From: Pseudomonadota bacterium
GTDB taxonomy: Bacteria; Pseudomonadota; Gammaproteobacteria; Burkholderiales; Burkholderiaceae_E
DNA length: 64,000 nucleotides
Direction of reading: 5' to 3'
Assembly (NCBI GenBank): GCA_963204785.1
Contig: CAUJHG010000036.1
Span: 1-64,000, forward strand
The notes beneath the pieces are model-generated. The model was given only the letters and a program-made list of their open reading frames with translations. It made no database searches and was not told the origin of the DNA. Positions 9,869 to 19,435 of the stretch are shown here, one piece after another (the stretch's first letter is position 1; every line of letters starts with the position of its first letter). The translations under genes were made by a program, and so were the position numbers.

Positions 9869-11744
9869 AGCCGGGGTCGAACTCCTCGAGCACCTGCACG
9901 AAGGCGTCGAATCGCTCGCGCGCGCCCTCGATCGCGAGCATCCCCTCGGCGAGCGCCTGCGCCAGGCTCGTGCCCTCGTGCAGCATGCGCACGAGCGTCG
10001 CGTGGTCCAGCCGCACGGTCGCGTCCGCGCGCGCGCCGTGGCTGCCCTTCGAGTGGTTCAGCACCCCGTTGACCAGGGTCAGCCGCCACTGCTCGCCGCG
10101 ATCGGGGATCACCCAGTCGAAGCGCGCCTCGAGGTCCTGCGCCCGGATACCGTCGACCCGGATCGCGAGGTAGTCGAAGAACATCTCCATCGGCAGCACC
10201 GACACCACGTTCGCGTTGAGCGCGGCGGCGCCGCCGCTGCCCATCCTGCGCACCCCTTCGCGCAGCTCGCGCGCGCCCAGCAGGTAGGCGTTGCGCCAGG
10301 TCGCGGACTCGGTCTGGTAGCCGAGCTGCTCCATCGCGTCCGCGGCCAGTTCGCGCGCCTCGCGGTGGTCGGGCTGCGCGAACACCAGGTGATCGAGCAC
10401 CTGGACCACCCACCGGTATTCGCCGCGCTCGAAGTCCCTGCGGGCCCGCGCCAGGATCGCGTCGGCCCCGCCCATGTACTCCACGTACCTGATCCCCGCC
10501 GGCTGCGGCGGCAGCGGACTCAGCGAGGCCGGGTTGCCGTCGTACCAACCGAGATAGCGCTGGTAGATCGCCTTCACGTTGTGCCCGACCGCGCCGTAGT
10601 AGCCGCGCGCGTGCCAGCGCTTCGACAGCCCGGTGGGCATGAACAGCGTCTCGGCGATCTCGCGTGGCGTGAGCCCCCGCGACATCAGCCGAAGCGTCTG
10701 GTCGTGCAGGAAGCGGTAGAGATCGCGCTGCTCGGAGACGTAGCGCTCGATGCGCTCGCGCCCCCAGACCGGCCAGTGGTGCTGTGCGAACACCACGTCG
10801 GAGTGCGGAACGAACTCCTCGAGCGCCTCGTTCAGGTACTTCGACCAGGCCAGCGCGTCGCGGGCCTGCGCCCCGCGCAGCGGGCACAGGTTGTGCATGT
10901 TGTGCGTGGCGTTCTCCGCGAGGTTCAGCGCGCGCATCTGCGGGAAGAAGAAGTGCATCTCCGCCGGCGCCTCGCTCTCGGGCGTGAGCTGGAAGACGAT
11001 CTCGACCCCGTCGATGACGTGGCGCTCGCGCGGCGCGTCGATCGTGCGCGTCGGCGGGACCAGCGAGGTGGTGCCGCGCCCGATGCCCTTGCCCAGGCCC
11101 GAGTCGACGTGCGACTTCACGCCCGCGGCCAGGGTGTTGCCGAACTGGAACTGCGCGCGCCTGCGCATCGGCACGCCGGCCAGCACGTTCTCCGACACCG
11201 CGGCCTGCATGAATCCGCAGGGCGCGATCACCTCGACCTCGCCGGCAGCGACCTGCTGCTCGCTGGTCACTCCGAGCACGCCGCCGTAGTGGTCGGTGTG
11301 GCTGTGGCTGTAGATCACCGCGACCACCGGCCGGCGCGGCCGGTGCGCGTAGTAGAGCTCGAGCGCCGTCCGCGCGGACTCGACGAAGGTCAGCGGGTCG
11401 ATCACGATCAGCCCGGTGTCGCCCTCGATGAAGGTGACGTTCGCGATGTCCAGCCCGCGCACCTGCCAGATCCGGCCGCAGACCTGGAACAGCCCGTGCA
11501 GGCGGTTCAGCCGGGCCTGCCGCCACAGGCTCGGGTTGACGCTTGCCGGCGCGCGCTCCTCCTCGAGGAAGGCGTAGGGTTCCATCGACCACACCGGCCG
11601 GCCGCTGGCGTTCAGCACGGTCCCGCCCGGAATCGTTCCGGCGAAGCCCCGCATCGCGTCGGCGAAGTCCTCGGTGTCGGTGAAGTCGAGCGCGGCGAGG
11701 ACCTCCTCGTTGAGCCGCTGCGTGATCGGGCTGGCGTCGTGCAT
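9849..11744 (-). CDS. alkyl sulfatase / MBL-fold hydrolase (SdsA/BDS1-like)
   Basis: MHDASPITQRLNEEVLAALDFTDTEDFADAMRGF...; metal motif SHSHTDHYGG; ENATHNMHNLCPLRG; C-terminal SCP2-like region; 20 bp convergent overlap with the upstream ligase. Confidence 0.88.
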   Translation of the reverse strand: MHDASPITQRLNEEVLAALDFTDTEDFADAMRGFAGTIPGGTVLNASGRPVWSMEPYAFLEEERAPASVNPSLWRQARLNRLHGLFQVCGRIWQVRGLDIANVTFIEGDTGLIVIDPLTFVESARTALELYYAHRPRRPVVAVIYSHSHTDHYGGVLGVTSEQQVAAGEVEVIAPCGFMQAAVSENVLAGVPMRRRAQFQFGNTLAAGVKSHVDSGLGKGIGRGTTSLVPPTRTIDAPRERHVIDGVEIVFQLTPESEAPAEMHFFFPQMRALNLAENATHNMHNLCPLRGAQARDALAWSKYLNEALEEFVPHSDVVFAQHHWPVWGRERIERYVSEQRDLYRFLHDQTLRLMSRGLTPREIAETLFMPTGLSKRWHARGYYGAVGHNVKAIYQRYLGWYDGNPASLSPLPPQPAGIRYVEYMGGADAILARARRDFERGEYRWVVQVLDHLVFAQPDHREARELAADAMEQLGYQTESATWRNAYLLGARELREGVRRMGSGGAAALNANVVSVLPMEMFFDYLAIRVDGIRAQDLEARFDWVIPDRGEQWRLTLVNGVLNHSKGSHGARADATVRLDHATLVRMLHEGTSLAQALAEGMLAIEGARERFDAFVQVLEEFDPGFNVVEP

Positions 11745-11921
11745 CCTGGCCTCCGGGGGAACGTGAAGGGACGGCGCGCGGCGCGCGCGGCCGGCCGATT
11801 CTGGCACGGCGGCCCTGCCGGGAGCAGCCCGCGTGCAGCGGGCTACGATCACTGGTTCCGATTCCCGCACGCCTGGTGTACCTTGCCGCGCAAGCCACGG
11901 ACACCGCGCGAAGGAAAGCCC

Positions 11922-13436
11922 ATGCCCCGCCGTTTCGTCATCGCCTCGATGCTGCACGAGACCAACACCTTCTCGCCGCTGTCCACGCCGCTGACCTCCT
12001 TCGGGCCCGGCGGTCCGCTGCGCGGCGCCCAGGCGGTGGCCGAACTGGCCGACACCAACTACGCGATCGGGGGTTTCATCGGCGTGGCGCGCGCCGCAGG
12101 CGCGGAGTTCTCGGTGCCGCTGGCAGCGCACGCGAATCCGTCCGGGCTGGTCACGCGGCAGGCCTACGAGACCATGGCCGCGGCCATCCTCGACGAGATC
12201 CGCAAGGGCTGCGACGCGGTGATGCTCGACCTGCACGGGGCGATGGTCTGCGAGCACCTGGACGACGGCGAGGGCGAACTGCTCGCGCGGATCCGCGCAC
12301 TTGCGCCTGGCCTGCCGGTGGCGGTGGCGCTCGACTTCCACGCGCAGATCACCCGGAGGATGGCCGTCAACGCGACCGTGATCACGGGCTACCGCACCTA
12401 CCCGCACGTCGACATGCGGCTGACCGGGGAGCGCGCCGGCCGGACCCTGCTGCGCGCGCTGGCCGGCGAGGTCAGACCAGTGATCACCTGGGGGCGCAGG
12501 CCGATCCTGAGCAGCACCCTGTCGCACACGCCGTCGCGCAACCCGATGAAGGACGTCATGGACCGCGCGATTGCGGCCGAGGCCGCCGGCCAGGTGCTCA
12601 ACGCCTCGGTGTTCGGCGGCTTCCCGCAGGCGGACATCCCGCACCTGGGGCTGTCGGTGGTGCTGGTCCGCGACGCGCTGCGCGAGGGCGCGGCCGAAAC
12701 CGCGGCCGCGCTGCGCGAGAGCCTGCTCGACCAGGCCTGGGAGCGGCGCGCCGACTTCATGTACCGGGGCGAGCCGCTGGCCGAGTCGATCGCAAGGGCG
12801 CGCGCGATGACCGAGGGTCCGGTGATCCTGGTCGACCACGGCGACAACACCGCATCCGGCGGAACCCAGGACGTGATGAGCGTGCTCGAGGAGGTGGTGC
12901 GGCAGGGGCTCGAGGACGTCGTCGCAGGGCCCTTCTGCGACCCGCAGGCGGTGGCGAGGATGATCGAGTCGGGCATCGGCGCCCGCGTGCACCTGGAGGT
13001 CGGCGGCCGCGTCGACATGCCGGCGCTGAACCTGCAAGGGCGCCCGATGGCGCTCTCGGGCACGGTGCGCGCGATCACCGACGGGGAGTTCGTCGTCACC
13101 GGCCCGATGGCCACCGGCGCACGCATCCGGATGGGCCGCACCGCGGTCCTGGACACCGGGCGCGTGCAGGTGGTGGTCTCCGAGGGCCGCGTCGAGCCGC
13201 ACGACCTGGGCGTGTTCACCCACTGCGGAATCGACCCCCGGCGCAAGCGCTACGTGCTGATCAAGTCGCGCCAGCACTTCCGCGCCGGCTTCGAGCCGAT
13301 CGCGCGCCACATCGTCGAGTGCCAGGGGCTGGGCGTCACCGCATCGGACATCGCGCTCTTCGACTACCGACGGCGGCCCAGGCCGCTGTATCCGTTCGAG
13401 ATGGACACGCGGCCGACCGATTCGCCGCCGCTCTGA
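11922..13436 (+). CDS. M81 family metallopeptidase (MlrC-like)
   Basis: MPRRFVIASMLHETNTFSPLSTPL, DLHGAMVCEHLDDGEGELL, ALDFHAQIT, DHGDNTASGGTQD. Confidence 0.9.
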   Translation: MPRRFVIASMLHETNTFSPLSTPLTSFGPGGPLRGAQAVAELADTNYAIGGFIGVARAAGAEFSVPLAAHANPSGLVTRQAYETMAAAILDEIRKGCDAVMLDLHGAMVCEHLDDGEGELLARIRALAPGLPVAVALDFHAQITRRMAVNATVITGYRTYPHVDMRLTGERAGRTLLRALAGEVRPVITWGRRPILSSTLSHTPSRNPMKDVMDRAIAAEAAGQVLNASVFGGFPQADIPHLGLSVVLVRDALREGAAETAAALRESLLDQAWERRADFMYRGEPLAESIARARAMTEGPVILVDHGDNTASGGTQDVMSVLEEVVRQGLEDVVAGPFCDPQAVARMIESGIGARVHLEVGGRVDMPALNLQGRPMALSGTVRAITDGEFVVTGPMATGARIRMGRTAVLDTGRVQVVVSEGRVEPHDLGVFTHCGIDPRRKRYVLIKSRQHFRAGFEPIARHIVECQGLGVTASDIALFDYRRRPRPLYPFEMDTRPTDSPPL

Positions 13437-13540
13437 GCGCCCGTACGCCGCGGGCGTCTCGCGCACGCGGCGTCTGCGGGAATCGCTGCAGCCCTGCCTC
13501 GGGCCGGGATCGGGCCGGAAGATGAGGGCCCGCCTCCGGA

Positions 13541-14914
13541 TCAGGAACCGACGCCGCGCCGCTGGAGACCGGCAAAGATCAGCGTGAAGGCGGCAAGCGC
13601 CCCACCCACGATCGCGAAGCTGATTCCCGAGTGCCCGGTCATCTCGCGCAGCCAGCCGATCAGCGTGGCGCCGAGCACCACCCCGAGCAGGCGGGTGACG
13701 TTGACCAGACTGCCGGCAACGCCGCGCTCCTCGACCGGCAGCATCGAGGTGGTCGCGTCCATGTAGGCCACCGTGAACAGGCCCTGGCCGAAGCCGCAGA
13801 TGAACATCCCCAGGGCAAGCAGCATCGGCACGGGCGGACCTGCGAGCAGCGCCGCAGTGAGCAGCAGCCCGGCGGCCGACCCGCCGAGGCCGACGACCAT
13901 CGCAGACCGGACCGGCCAACGGTGCGCCAGGCGCCCCAGGACCAGGCTGCCGACCACCGACCCTCCCGGGTAGGTCGACAGCAGCAGACCGGCGGTGGCG
14001 ATCGACACTCCTGCCTCCTGCGTGAACACGTAGGGCAGCAGCAGCAGGTTCGCGAATCCCGCCAGGCTCACTGCCACCGACCCCGCCTGCAGGGCCGAGA
14101 AGGGCAGCGATCGGAAGGGGGCGATCCGCAGCACCGGATGCGCCGCACGGTTCTCGTGGCGGACGAACCAGACCGTGCCGGCCGCGCCCGCCGCGAGCAG
14201 CGCGAGCCCGGTCGCAGCGCCGGCATCGGGCCGGGTGAGTTCGGCCAGCGCGAGCGCCAGGCAGGCCATCACTGCCGGCAGCCCGGCCGCGCCTGCCCAG
14301 TCGAAGCCGGAGTCGCCCTGCGCCGATGCCGACTGCGCCCCCGGGGCCCGCGGCAGCGGCGTGTGCGGCGCCAGTGGCAGCAGCGCCAGCGCGGCCAGCG
14401 CCAGAGGCACGCGGAACCAGTACACCGAAGGCCAGTCGAAGACATCCAGCAGCAGGCCCCCGAGCCACGGGCCCACCGCCATCCCCAGGCTGCTCGCGGC
14501 CGCGTAGGCTGCGAGCACCCGCCCCTTCGCCTCGGGAACGAACATCAGCGTGACCAGCGCGGGCGCGCAGGACAGGGTGATCCCGACCGCGGCGCCCTGT
14601 GCGGCCCGCATCGCCACCATGATCGGGTAGTCGGGCGCGAGGGCCACCGCTGCATGCGTGAGCGCGCTCGCGATCAGGCCGAAGGCGAAGATCCGCCGAT
14701 GGCCCAGGCGGTCGCCGAGGTGGCCGAAGACCAGCGCGAACGCCGACTGCGCGACCACGAAGGGAATCACCACCCACTGGATGTCGCGCAAAGGCAGCGA
14801 GAAGGCCCGGGTGATCACCGGGAAGGCGGTGTTCACCGTCGTGTCGAGCGGACCGACCAGCATGCCCAGGCAGACGATCGCCAGCCCCAGACGGGCGCGC
14901 TCAGCCGAGGGCAT
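13541..14914 (-). CDS. MFS transporter (DHA2/EmrB-like)
   Basis: MPSAERARLGLAIVCLGMLVGPLDTTVNTAFPVITRAFSLPLRDIQWVVIPFVVAQSAFALVFGHLGDRLGHRRIF..., 14 TM-like pattern. Confidence 0.85.
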   Translation of the reverse strand: MPSAERARLGLAIVCLGMLVGPLDTTVNTAFPVITRAFSLPLRDIQWVVIPFVVAQSAFALVFGHLGDRLGHRRIFAFGLIASALTHAAVALAPDYPIMVAMRAAQGAAVGITLSCAPALVTLMFVPEAKGRVLAAYAAASSLGMAVGPWLGGLLLDVFDWPSVYWFRVPLALAALALLPLAPHTPLPRAPGAQSASAQGDSGFDWAGAAGLPAVMACLALALAELTRPDAGAATGLALLAAGAAGTVWFVRHENRAAHPVLRIAPFRSLPFSALQAGSVAVSLAGFANLLLLPYVFTQEAGVSIATAGLLLSTYPGGSVVGSLVLGRLAHRWPVRSAMVVGLGGSAAGLLLTAALLAGPPVPMLLALGMFICGFGQGLFTVAYMDATTSMLPVEERGVAGSLVNVTRLLGVVLGATLIGWLREMTGHSGISFAIVGGALAAFTLIFAGLQRRGVGS

Positions 14915-15152
14915 CGGCGTCCTGGTTCGCGCAGTGCTTGGGCATGCCGCGCATCCTAGCGCCGCGGCGGATCGCCCGTCGTCGAGCGACATCGACCGGA
15001 TTCCGGACGGCGCGATTCTGCACGCTCCCCCCGTTTATCTTTGCGCCGAACTTCATCAGACTGCCAGCCGCACGCACAACACCGACGGATCACGGCCGGC
15101 GCCGACTGCAGCACGATCCGCCTGCGGCGGCGCCAGGCCACGAGGACCATGC

Positions 15153-16364
15153 ATGGATGAGGCACAGCGGCCCTTCGAAGGCCTGAGAGTGATCGACTGC
15201 GCAAGCTTCATCGCGGCGCCCGCGGCCGCAACCATCCTCGGGGATCTGGGCGCCGACGTCGTCAAGGTCGAGCCGCTCGGCGGCGACCCCTACCGCGACC
15301 TGTTCCGGCCCTCGGGATTCGGCCCCGATGGCCGCAACTACGGCTGGGAACTCGACGCCCGCAACAAGCGCAGCCTGGCGATCGACCTGAAGAATCCACA
15401 GGGAAGGCAGGTCCTGCACCGGCTCGTCGGCAACGCCGACGTGTTCCTGACCAACCTGCCGTTGCCGGCGCGCGATCGGCTGGGAATCGATGCCGGGACG
15501 CTTCGCGCGCTCAACCCGCGCCTGGTCTACGCATCGCTCACCGCCTACGGCGAGGCTGGCGCCGAAGCGCACAAGACCGGCTTCGACTCCACTGCGTACT
15601 GGGCGCGCTCCGGACTGATGGACCTCGTCAAGGCCGAACACCGGGCGCCGCCGGCCCGCTCCGCGGCGGGAATGGGCGACCATCCGAGCGCGATGACCCT
15701 GTACGCCGGCATCGTCACCGCGCTGTTCCGGCGCGAGCGCACCGGGCAGGGAAGCCTCGTGCGCTCCTCGCTTGCTGCCAATGGGGTGTGGGCCAACGCC
15801 TGCCTGCTGCAGGCCAGGCTGTTCAATGCGCCGGTGCAGCCGCGCGCGCCGCGCGAGGAGTGCCCGAACGCGATGACCAACCCCTACCGCTGCCGCGACG
15901 GTCGATGGCTGAACCTGGTCTCGCTGAACGAGGCGAAGGAGTTCCGAGGCCTGATCGAGGCGCTCGGCTGCCCCGAACTGGCCACCGACCCGCGCTTCGC
16001 GACGCCCGATGCCCGCCGCAGCAGCAGCCGCGAACTGATCGCGATCCTCGACGAACGCTTCGCGCTGCGTGACGCTGCCGACTGGCGCGCCTCGCTCGAC
16101 GCCGCGGGCGTGACCTTCAGCGAGGTCAGCACGCTCGACGACGTGATCCGGGATCCGCAACTGCAGGCAGTGGGGGCGCTGGTGCCTTTCGAAGGCGCCC
16201 CGGGGCTGACCGTCGCGAGCCCGTTCACCATCGACGGAGTTCCGAAGGCCGGTCCGCGACCTGCCCCGGAACTGGGCCAGCACACGGTCGAAGTGCTGCG
16301 CCAGGCCGGCTACCCGGACGAGGAGATCCGCCGGCTCGAGGCCGCGAAGGTGGTGGCAGGCTGA
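15153..16364 (+). CDS. CaiB/BaiF family CoA-transferase
   Basis: MDEAQRPFEGLRVIDCASFIAAPAAATILGDLGADVVKVEPLGGDPYR, family III CoA-transferase signature. Confidence 0.9.
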   Translation: MDEAQRPFEGLRVIDCASFIAAPAAATILGDLGADVVKVEPLGGDPYRDLFRPSGFGPDGRNYGWELDARNKRSLAIDLKNPQGRQVLHRLVGNADVFLTNLPLPARDRLGIDAGTLRALNPRLVYASLTAYGEAGAEAHKTGFDSTAYWARSGLMDLVKAEHRAPPARSAAGMGDHPSAMTLYAGIVTALFRRERTGQGSLVRSSLAANGVWANACLLQARLFNAPVQPRAPREECPNAMTNPYRCRDGRWLNLVSLNEAKEFRGLIEALGCPELATDPRFATPDARRSSSRELIAILDERFALRDAADWRASLDAAGVTFSEVSTLDDVIRDPQLQAVGALVPFEGAPGLTVASPFTIDGVPKAGPRPAPELGQHTVEVLRQAGYPDEEIRRLEAAKVVAG

Positions 16365-16394
16365 CGCGGCCCCGCTGCGCGAGCGGGCGCCGGA

Positions 16395-17102
16395 TCAGCG
16401 CACTGCGGTCGCCTGCGCGAACTCCCTGCGCAACTGCTCGCTGTCGGCGAAGCACCCGGCGAAGGCCTGCGTGAACACGCGTTCGTCGCCGCGCCGGTCC
16501 TCGCCGAGCAGCAGGCACAACTGTTCGGCGTCGATCACGCAGGCGGCGCCGCGCGCCCGGCCGTGCCGAACCATCGCGTCGGCGATGTCGCGCGTCATCC
16601 ACTCCTGGTAGGTGAAGCGCTGCCCGATCGCGTCGACCATCCGCGCGATGCGTCCGAAGCCGTGGAGTCGCCCTCCGGGGATGTAGGCCACGTGCGCGAC
16701 GCCGCGAAACGGCACCAGGTGGTGCGGGCACACGCCGTGCACCGCGATGCCCCGGATCACCACCATGTCCTCGCGCTCGTCGGCGAAGCCTTCGCCGAGG
16801 GCATCGGCAGGGTCGATGGTGTAGCCGCCCAGCAGGCGACGCTCCCAGAGCTCGCGCACCCGTCGCGCCGTCCTGCCGGTGTGGATCGTATCCGGCGCGA
16901 TTCCGCAGGCCCGCAGCAGGCTCTCGACCGCAGCCTCGAAGGCTGCCGGATCGAAGTCGCCGACGCGCGCAATGCCGATGCTGCCCGCGGCAGGCGACGG
17001 CGCCTGGCCGTGCGCGCAGGTCGGCGGCGGCCCGGCCCGTGTGGACGGCGACGGCTTCGCCCGGTTCACTCCCGACTCACTTCCTGCCGGAGACGCGGGC
17101 AA
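16395..17102 (-). CDS. folE: GTP cyclohydrolase I
   Basis: HGVCPHHLVPFRGVAHVAYIPGGRLHGFGRIARMVD and QERFT-like QRFTYQEWMTRDIADA; C-terminal catalytic region conserved. Confidence 0.85.
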   Translation of the reverse strand: MPASPAGSESGVNRAKPSPSTRAGPPPTCAHGQAPSPAAGSIGIARVGDFDPAAFEAAVESLLRACGIAPDTIHTGRTARRVRELWERRLLGGYTIDPADALGEGFADEREDMVVIRGIAVHGVCPHHLVPFRGVAHVAYIPGGRLHGFGRIARMVDAIGQRFTYQEWMTRDIADAMVRHGRARGAACVIDAEQLCLLLGEDRRGDERVFTQAFAGCFADSEQLRREFAQATAVR

Positions 17103-18081
17103 GGATTCCGGGGATGAACTCGTCGACGCGCACCTCCCGAAAACCGGCAGCCTCGAAGTAGCCGATGCACTCGGCGCGCGTGTGCGCCACGCCGGTGCTG
17201 CCCAGCAGCACCTCGTTCAGGCCCCAGAGGGCGGCGTCGACCGGTCCGTTGCCGTCGTCGTCGAGCATCTCGCCCACCAGGTGCATCTCGCCACCGGGAA
17301 GCAGCGCGGCGTGGGCCTTGCCGATCACCGCCTGGATCACATCCGGTCCGTACTGCGGCAGGTTGCTCGCCATCACCGCAGCGTCGCAGCCCTCGGGGAA
17401 GGGATCGCGGGTGAAGTCGCAGGCCTGGGCCCGCACCCGGTCGCCCACGCCGTGCTGCTCGATGAACTCGCGCGTGACCACCACGACCGGCGGAAGGTCG
17501 CAGACGACTGCCTCGAGACCGGGCCAGGTCTGGGCGGAGACGATCGAATAGGCGCCCGAGCCCCCGCCGATGTCCATCAGCCTGCGCCGTGCGGAGAGGT
17601 CCACGCTGCGCACGAAACGGCGCGCGGCACCGAAGCCGATGCTCGAGGTCGCGCGGTGGTAGTCGCGGGCGCGCTCCACGGTCATGCTCTCGTACATGGG
17701 GCTCAGCAGCCGCGGGGACTCCTCGCTTCGCATCAGGCCGGTGAGCCTGCCCCAGTCGGCCCAGTCGGGTCGGTTGAACAGCAGCCAGTCGCCCGCGTAG
17801 CTGCCCTCGCCCTCGACCAGGAAGCGCCCGACGTCGGGCGCGTTGGCATAGCGGCCGTTGTCGTGCCGCAGCAGGCCCAGCGCTGCGCACATCGTCATCA
17901 GCCGCTGCGCATGGATCGGCTGGATTCCCGCGTAGCCGGCGAAGCCCTCGACCGTGTCGTGCCCTGCCGCAACCGCGGTGAACAGCTTCAGGTCGATCGC
18001 CGCGAACAGGCTCGCCGAGCCGATGAAGGCCCGCGCGAGCCCCTGCAGGCGCACCGTGTCCAGCCTGGCTTCGCTCTTCAT
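17077..18081 (-). CDS. SAM-dependent O-methyltransferase (acetylserotonin-type)
   Basis: MDIGGGSGAYSIVSAQTWPGLEAVVCDLPPVV, dimerisation-domain-like N-terminus; overlaps folE 5' end. Confidence 0.8.
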   Translation of the reverse strand: MKSEARLDTVRLQGLARAFIGSASLFAAIDLKLFTAVAAGHDTVEGFAGYAGIQPIHAQRLMTMCAALGLLRHDNGRYANAPDVGRFLVEGEGSYAGDWLLFNRPDWADWGRLTGLMRSEESPRLLSPMYESMTVERARDYHRATSSIGFGAARRFVRSVDLSARRRLMDIGGGSGAYSIVSAQTWPGLEAVVCDLPPVVVVTREFIEQHGVGDRVRAQACDFTRDPFPEGCDAAVMASNLPQYGPDVIQAVIGKAHAALLPGGEMHLVGEMLDDDGNGPVDAALWGLNEVLLGSTGVAHTRAECIGYFEAAGFREVRVDEFIPGILARVSGRK

Positions 18082-18150
18082 TGCCTCTCTCCTGCAGACG
18101 GGGCGCGGGCCCGGTCGTGCCCGCGCCGACGAGGATCGTTCAGAAGACGT

Positions 18151-19311
18151 TCAGAAGACCTCGAAGAGGCCGGCCGCCCCCATGCCGCCGCCGATGCACA
18201 TCGAGACGACGACGTTCTTCGCGCCGCGGCGCTTGCCTTCCATCAGCACGTGGCCGGTCAGGCGCGCGCCGGTCATGCCGAAGGGGTGGCCGATCGCGAT
18301 CGAGCCGCCGTTGACGTTGTACTTGTCGGGGTCGATCCCGAGCTTGTCGCGCGAGTACAGGCACTGGCTGGCGAAGGCCTCGTTGAGCTCCCAGAGGTCG
18401 ATGTCGTCGATCTTCAGACCGTGGCGCTCGAGCAGGCGCGGGATCGCGAACACCGGGCCGATGCCCATCTCGTCAGGTTCGCAGCCGGCGACCGCCCAGC
18501 CCTTGAAGGCGCCCAGCGGCTGCAGGCCGCGGCGTTCGGCCTCCCTGGCCTCCATGATCACCACCGCAGCGGCGCCGTCGGAGAGCTGGCTGGCGTTGCC
18601 GGCGGTGATGTACTTGCCCGGCCCCTTGACCGGCTGCAGCTTGGCCAGCCCCTCGAGGGTGGTGTCGGGGCGGTTGCACTCGTCGCGGTCGACCGTGACG
18701 TCGACCAGCGACTCGGCCTTGGTCTCCTTGTCGACGACCTTCATCTTCGTGCGCACCGGGATGATCTCGTCCTTGAACTTGCCCGCCTGCTGCGCCGCCG
18801 CCATCCGCTGCTGCGACTGCAGCGAGTACTGGTCCTGGTACTCGCGGCTGATCTTGTAGCGCTCGGCGACGATGTCGGCGGTGTCGATCATCGGCATCCA
18901 GTAGGCCGGGTACATCTCGGAGATGCGCGGCTCCGGGCCGCCGCCGCCGCCGCCCTGGAAGGTGATGGAGTCCACGCCGCCGCCCACGACGACCTGCGCG
19001 CCCTCGTGCACGACGTAGTGCGCCGCGTGCGCGATCGCGTTCAGCCCGGACGAGCAGGCGCGGTGCAGCGTCATCCCCGAGGTGGTGATCGGCAGGCCGG
19101 CCATCAGCGCCGCGCCGCGCGCGACGTTCCCCGAGGCGGCGACGCAGCCGGCGATGACGTCCTCGATCTCCGCCGGTGCGGCTCCGGAACGCTTGACCGC
19201 CTGTTCGACCGCGGCGGCCAGAAGCGCCATGTTCGAGGTGTTGTTGAAGCCGCCACGCGCCGCCTTGGCAAGGCCGGTGCGCGCGTAAGAGACGATGACT
19301 GCCTGTCGCAT
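18151..19311 (-). CDS. acetyl-CoA C-acyltransferase (thiolase)
   Basis: [67 protein letters not shown]. Confidence 0.92.
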   Translation of the reverse strand: MRQAVIVSYARTGLAKAARGGFNNTSNMALLAAAVEQAVKRSGAAPAEIEDVIAGCVAASGNVARGAALMAGLPITTSGMTLHRACSSGLNAIAHAAHYVVHEGAQVVVGGGVDSITFQGGGGGGPEPRISEMYPAYWMPMIDTADIVAERYKISREYQDQYSLQSQQRMAAAQQAGKFKDEIIPVRTKMKVVDKETKAESLVDVTVDRDECNRPDTTLEGLAKLQPVKGPGKYITAGNASQLSDGAAAVVIMEAREAERRGLQPLGAFKGWAVAGCEPDEMGIGPVFAIPRLLERHGLKIDDIDLWELNEAFASQCLYSRDKLGIDPDKYNVNGGSIAIGHPFGMTGARLTGHVLMEGKRRGAKNVVVSMCIGGGMGAAGLFEVF

Positions 19312-19435
19312 GCTGATCTCCTCGGGTGCTGTTTGGTTCGTCGTTGCGTGCACGATCCCGACCACGACGGGTCGGGGCGCACTGCCAAGGGCATTATGCA
19401 CGGCGCAACGGGACGATCGGCTAAAATCGGGCGCC

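Noticed and set aside
9849-14777. 1642-aa minus ORF
   Set aside because: Only 9849-11744 (alkylsulfatase-like) is coding; the upstream part is antisense to the M81 peptidase and out of frame with the MFS gene
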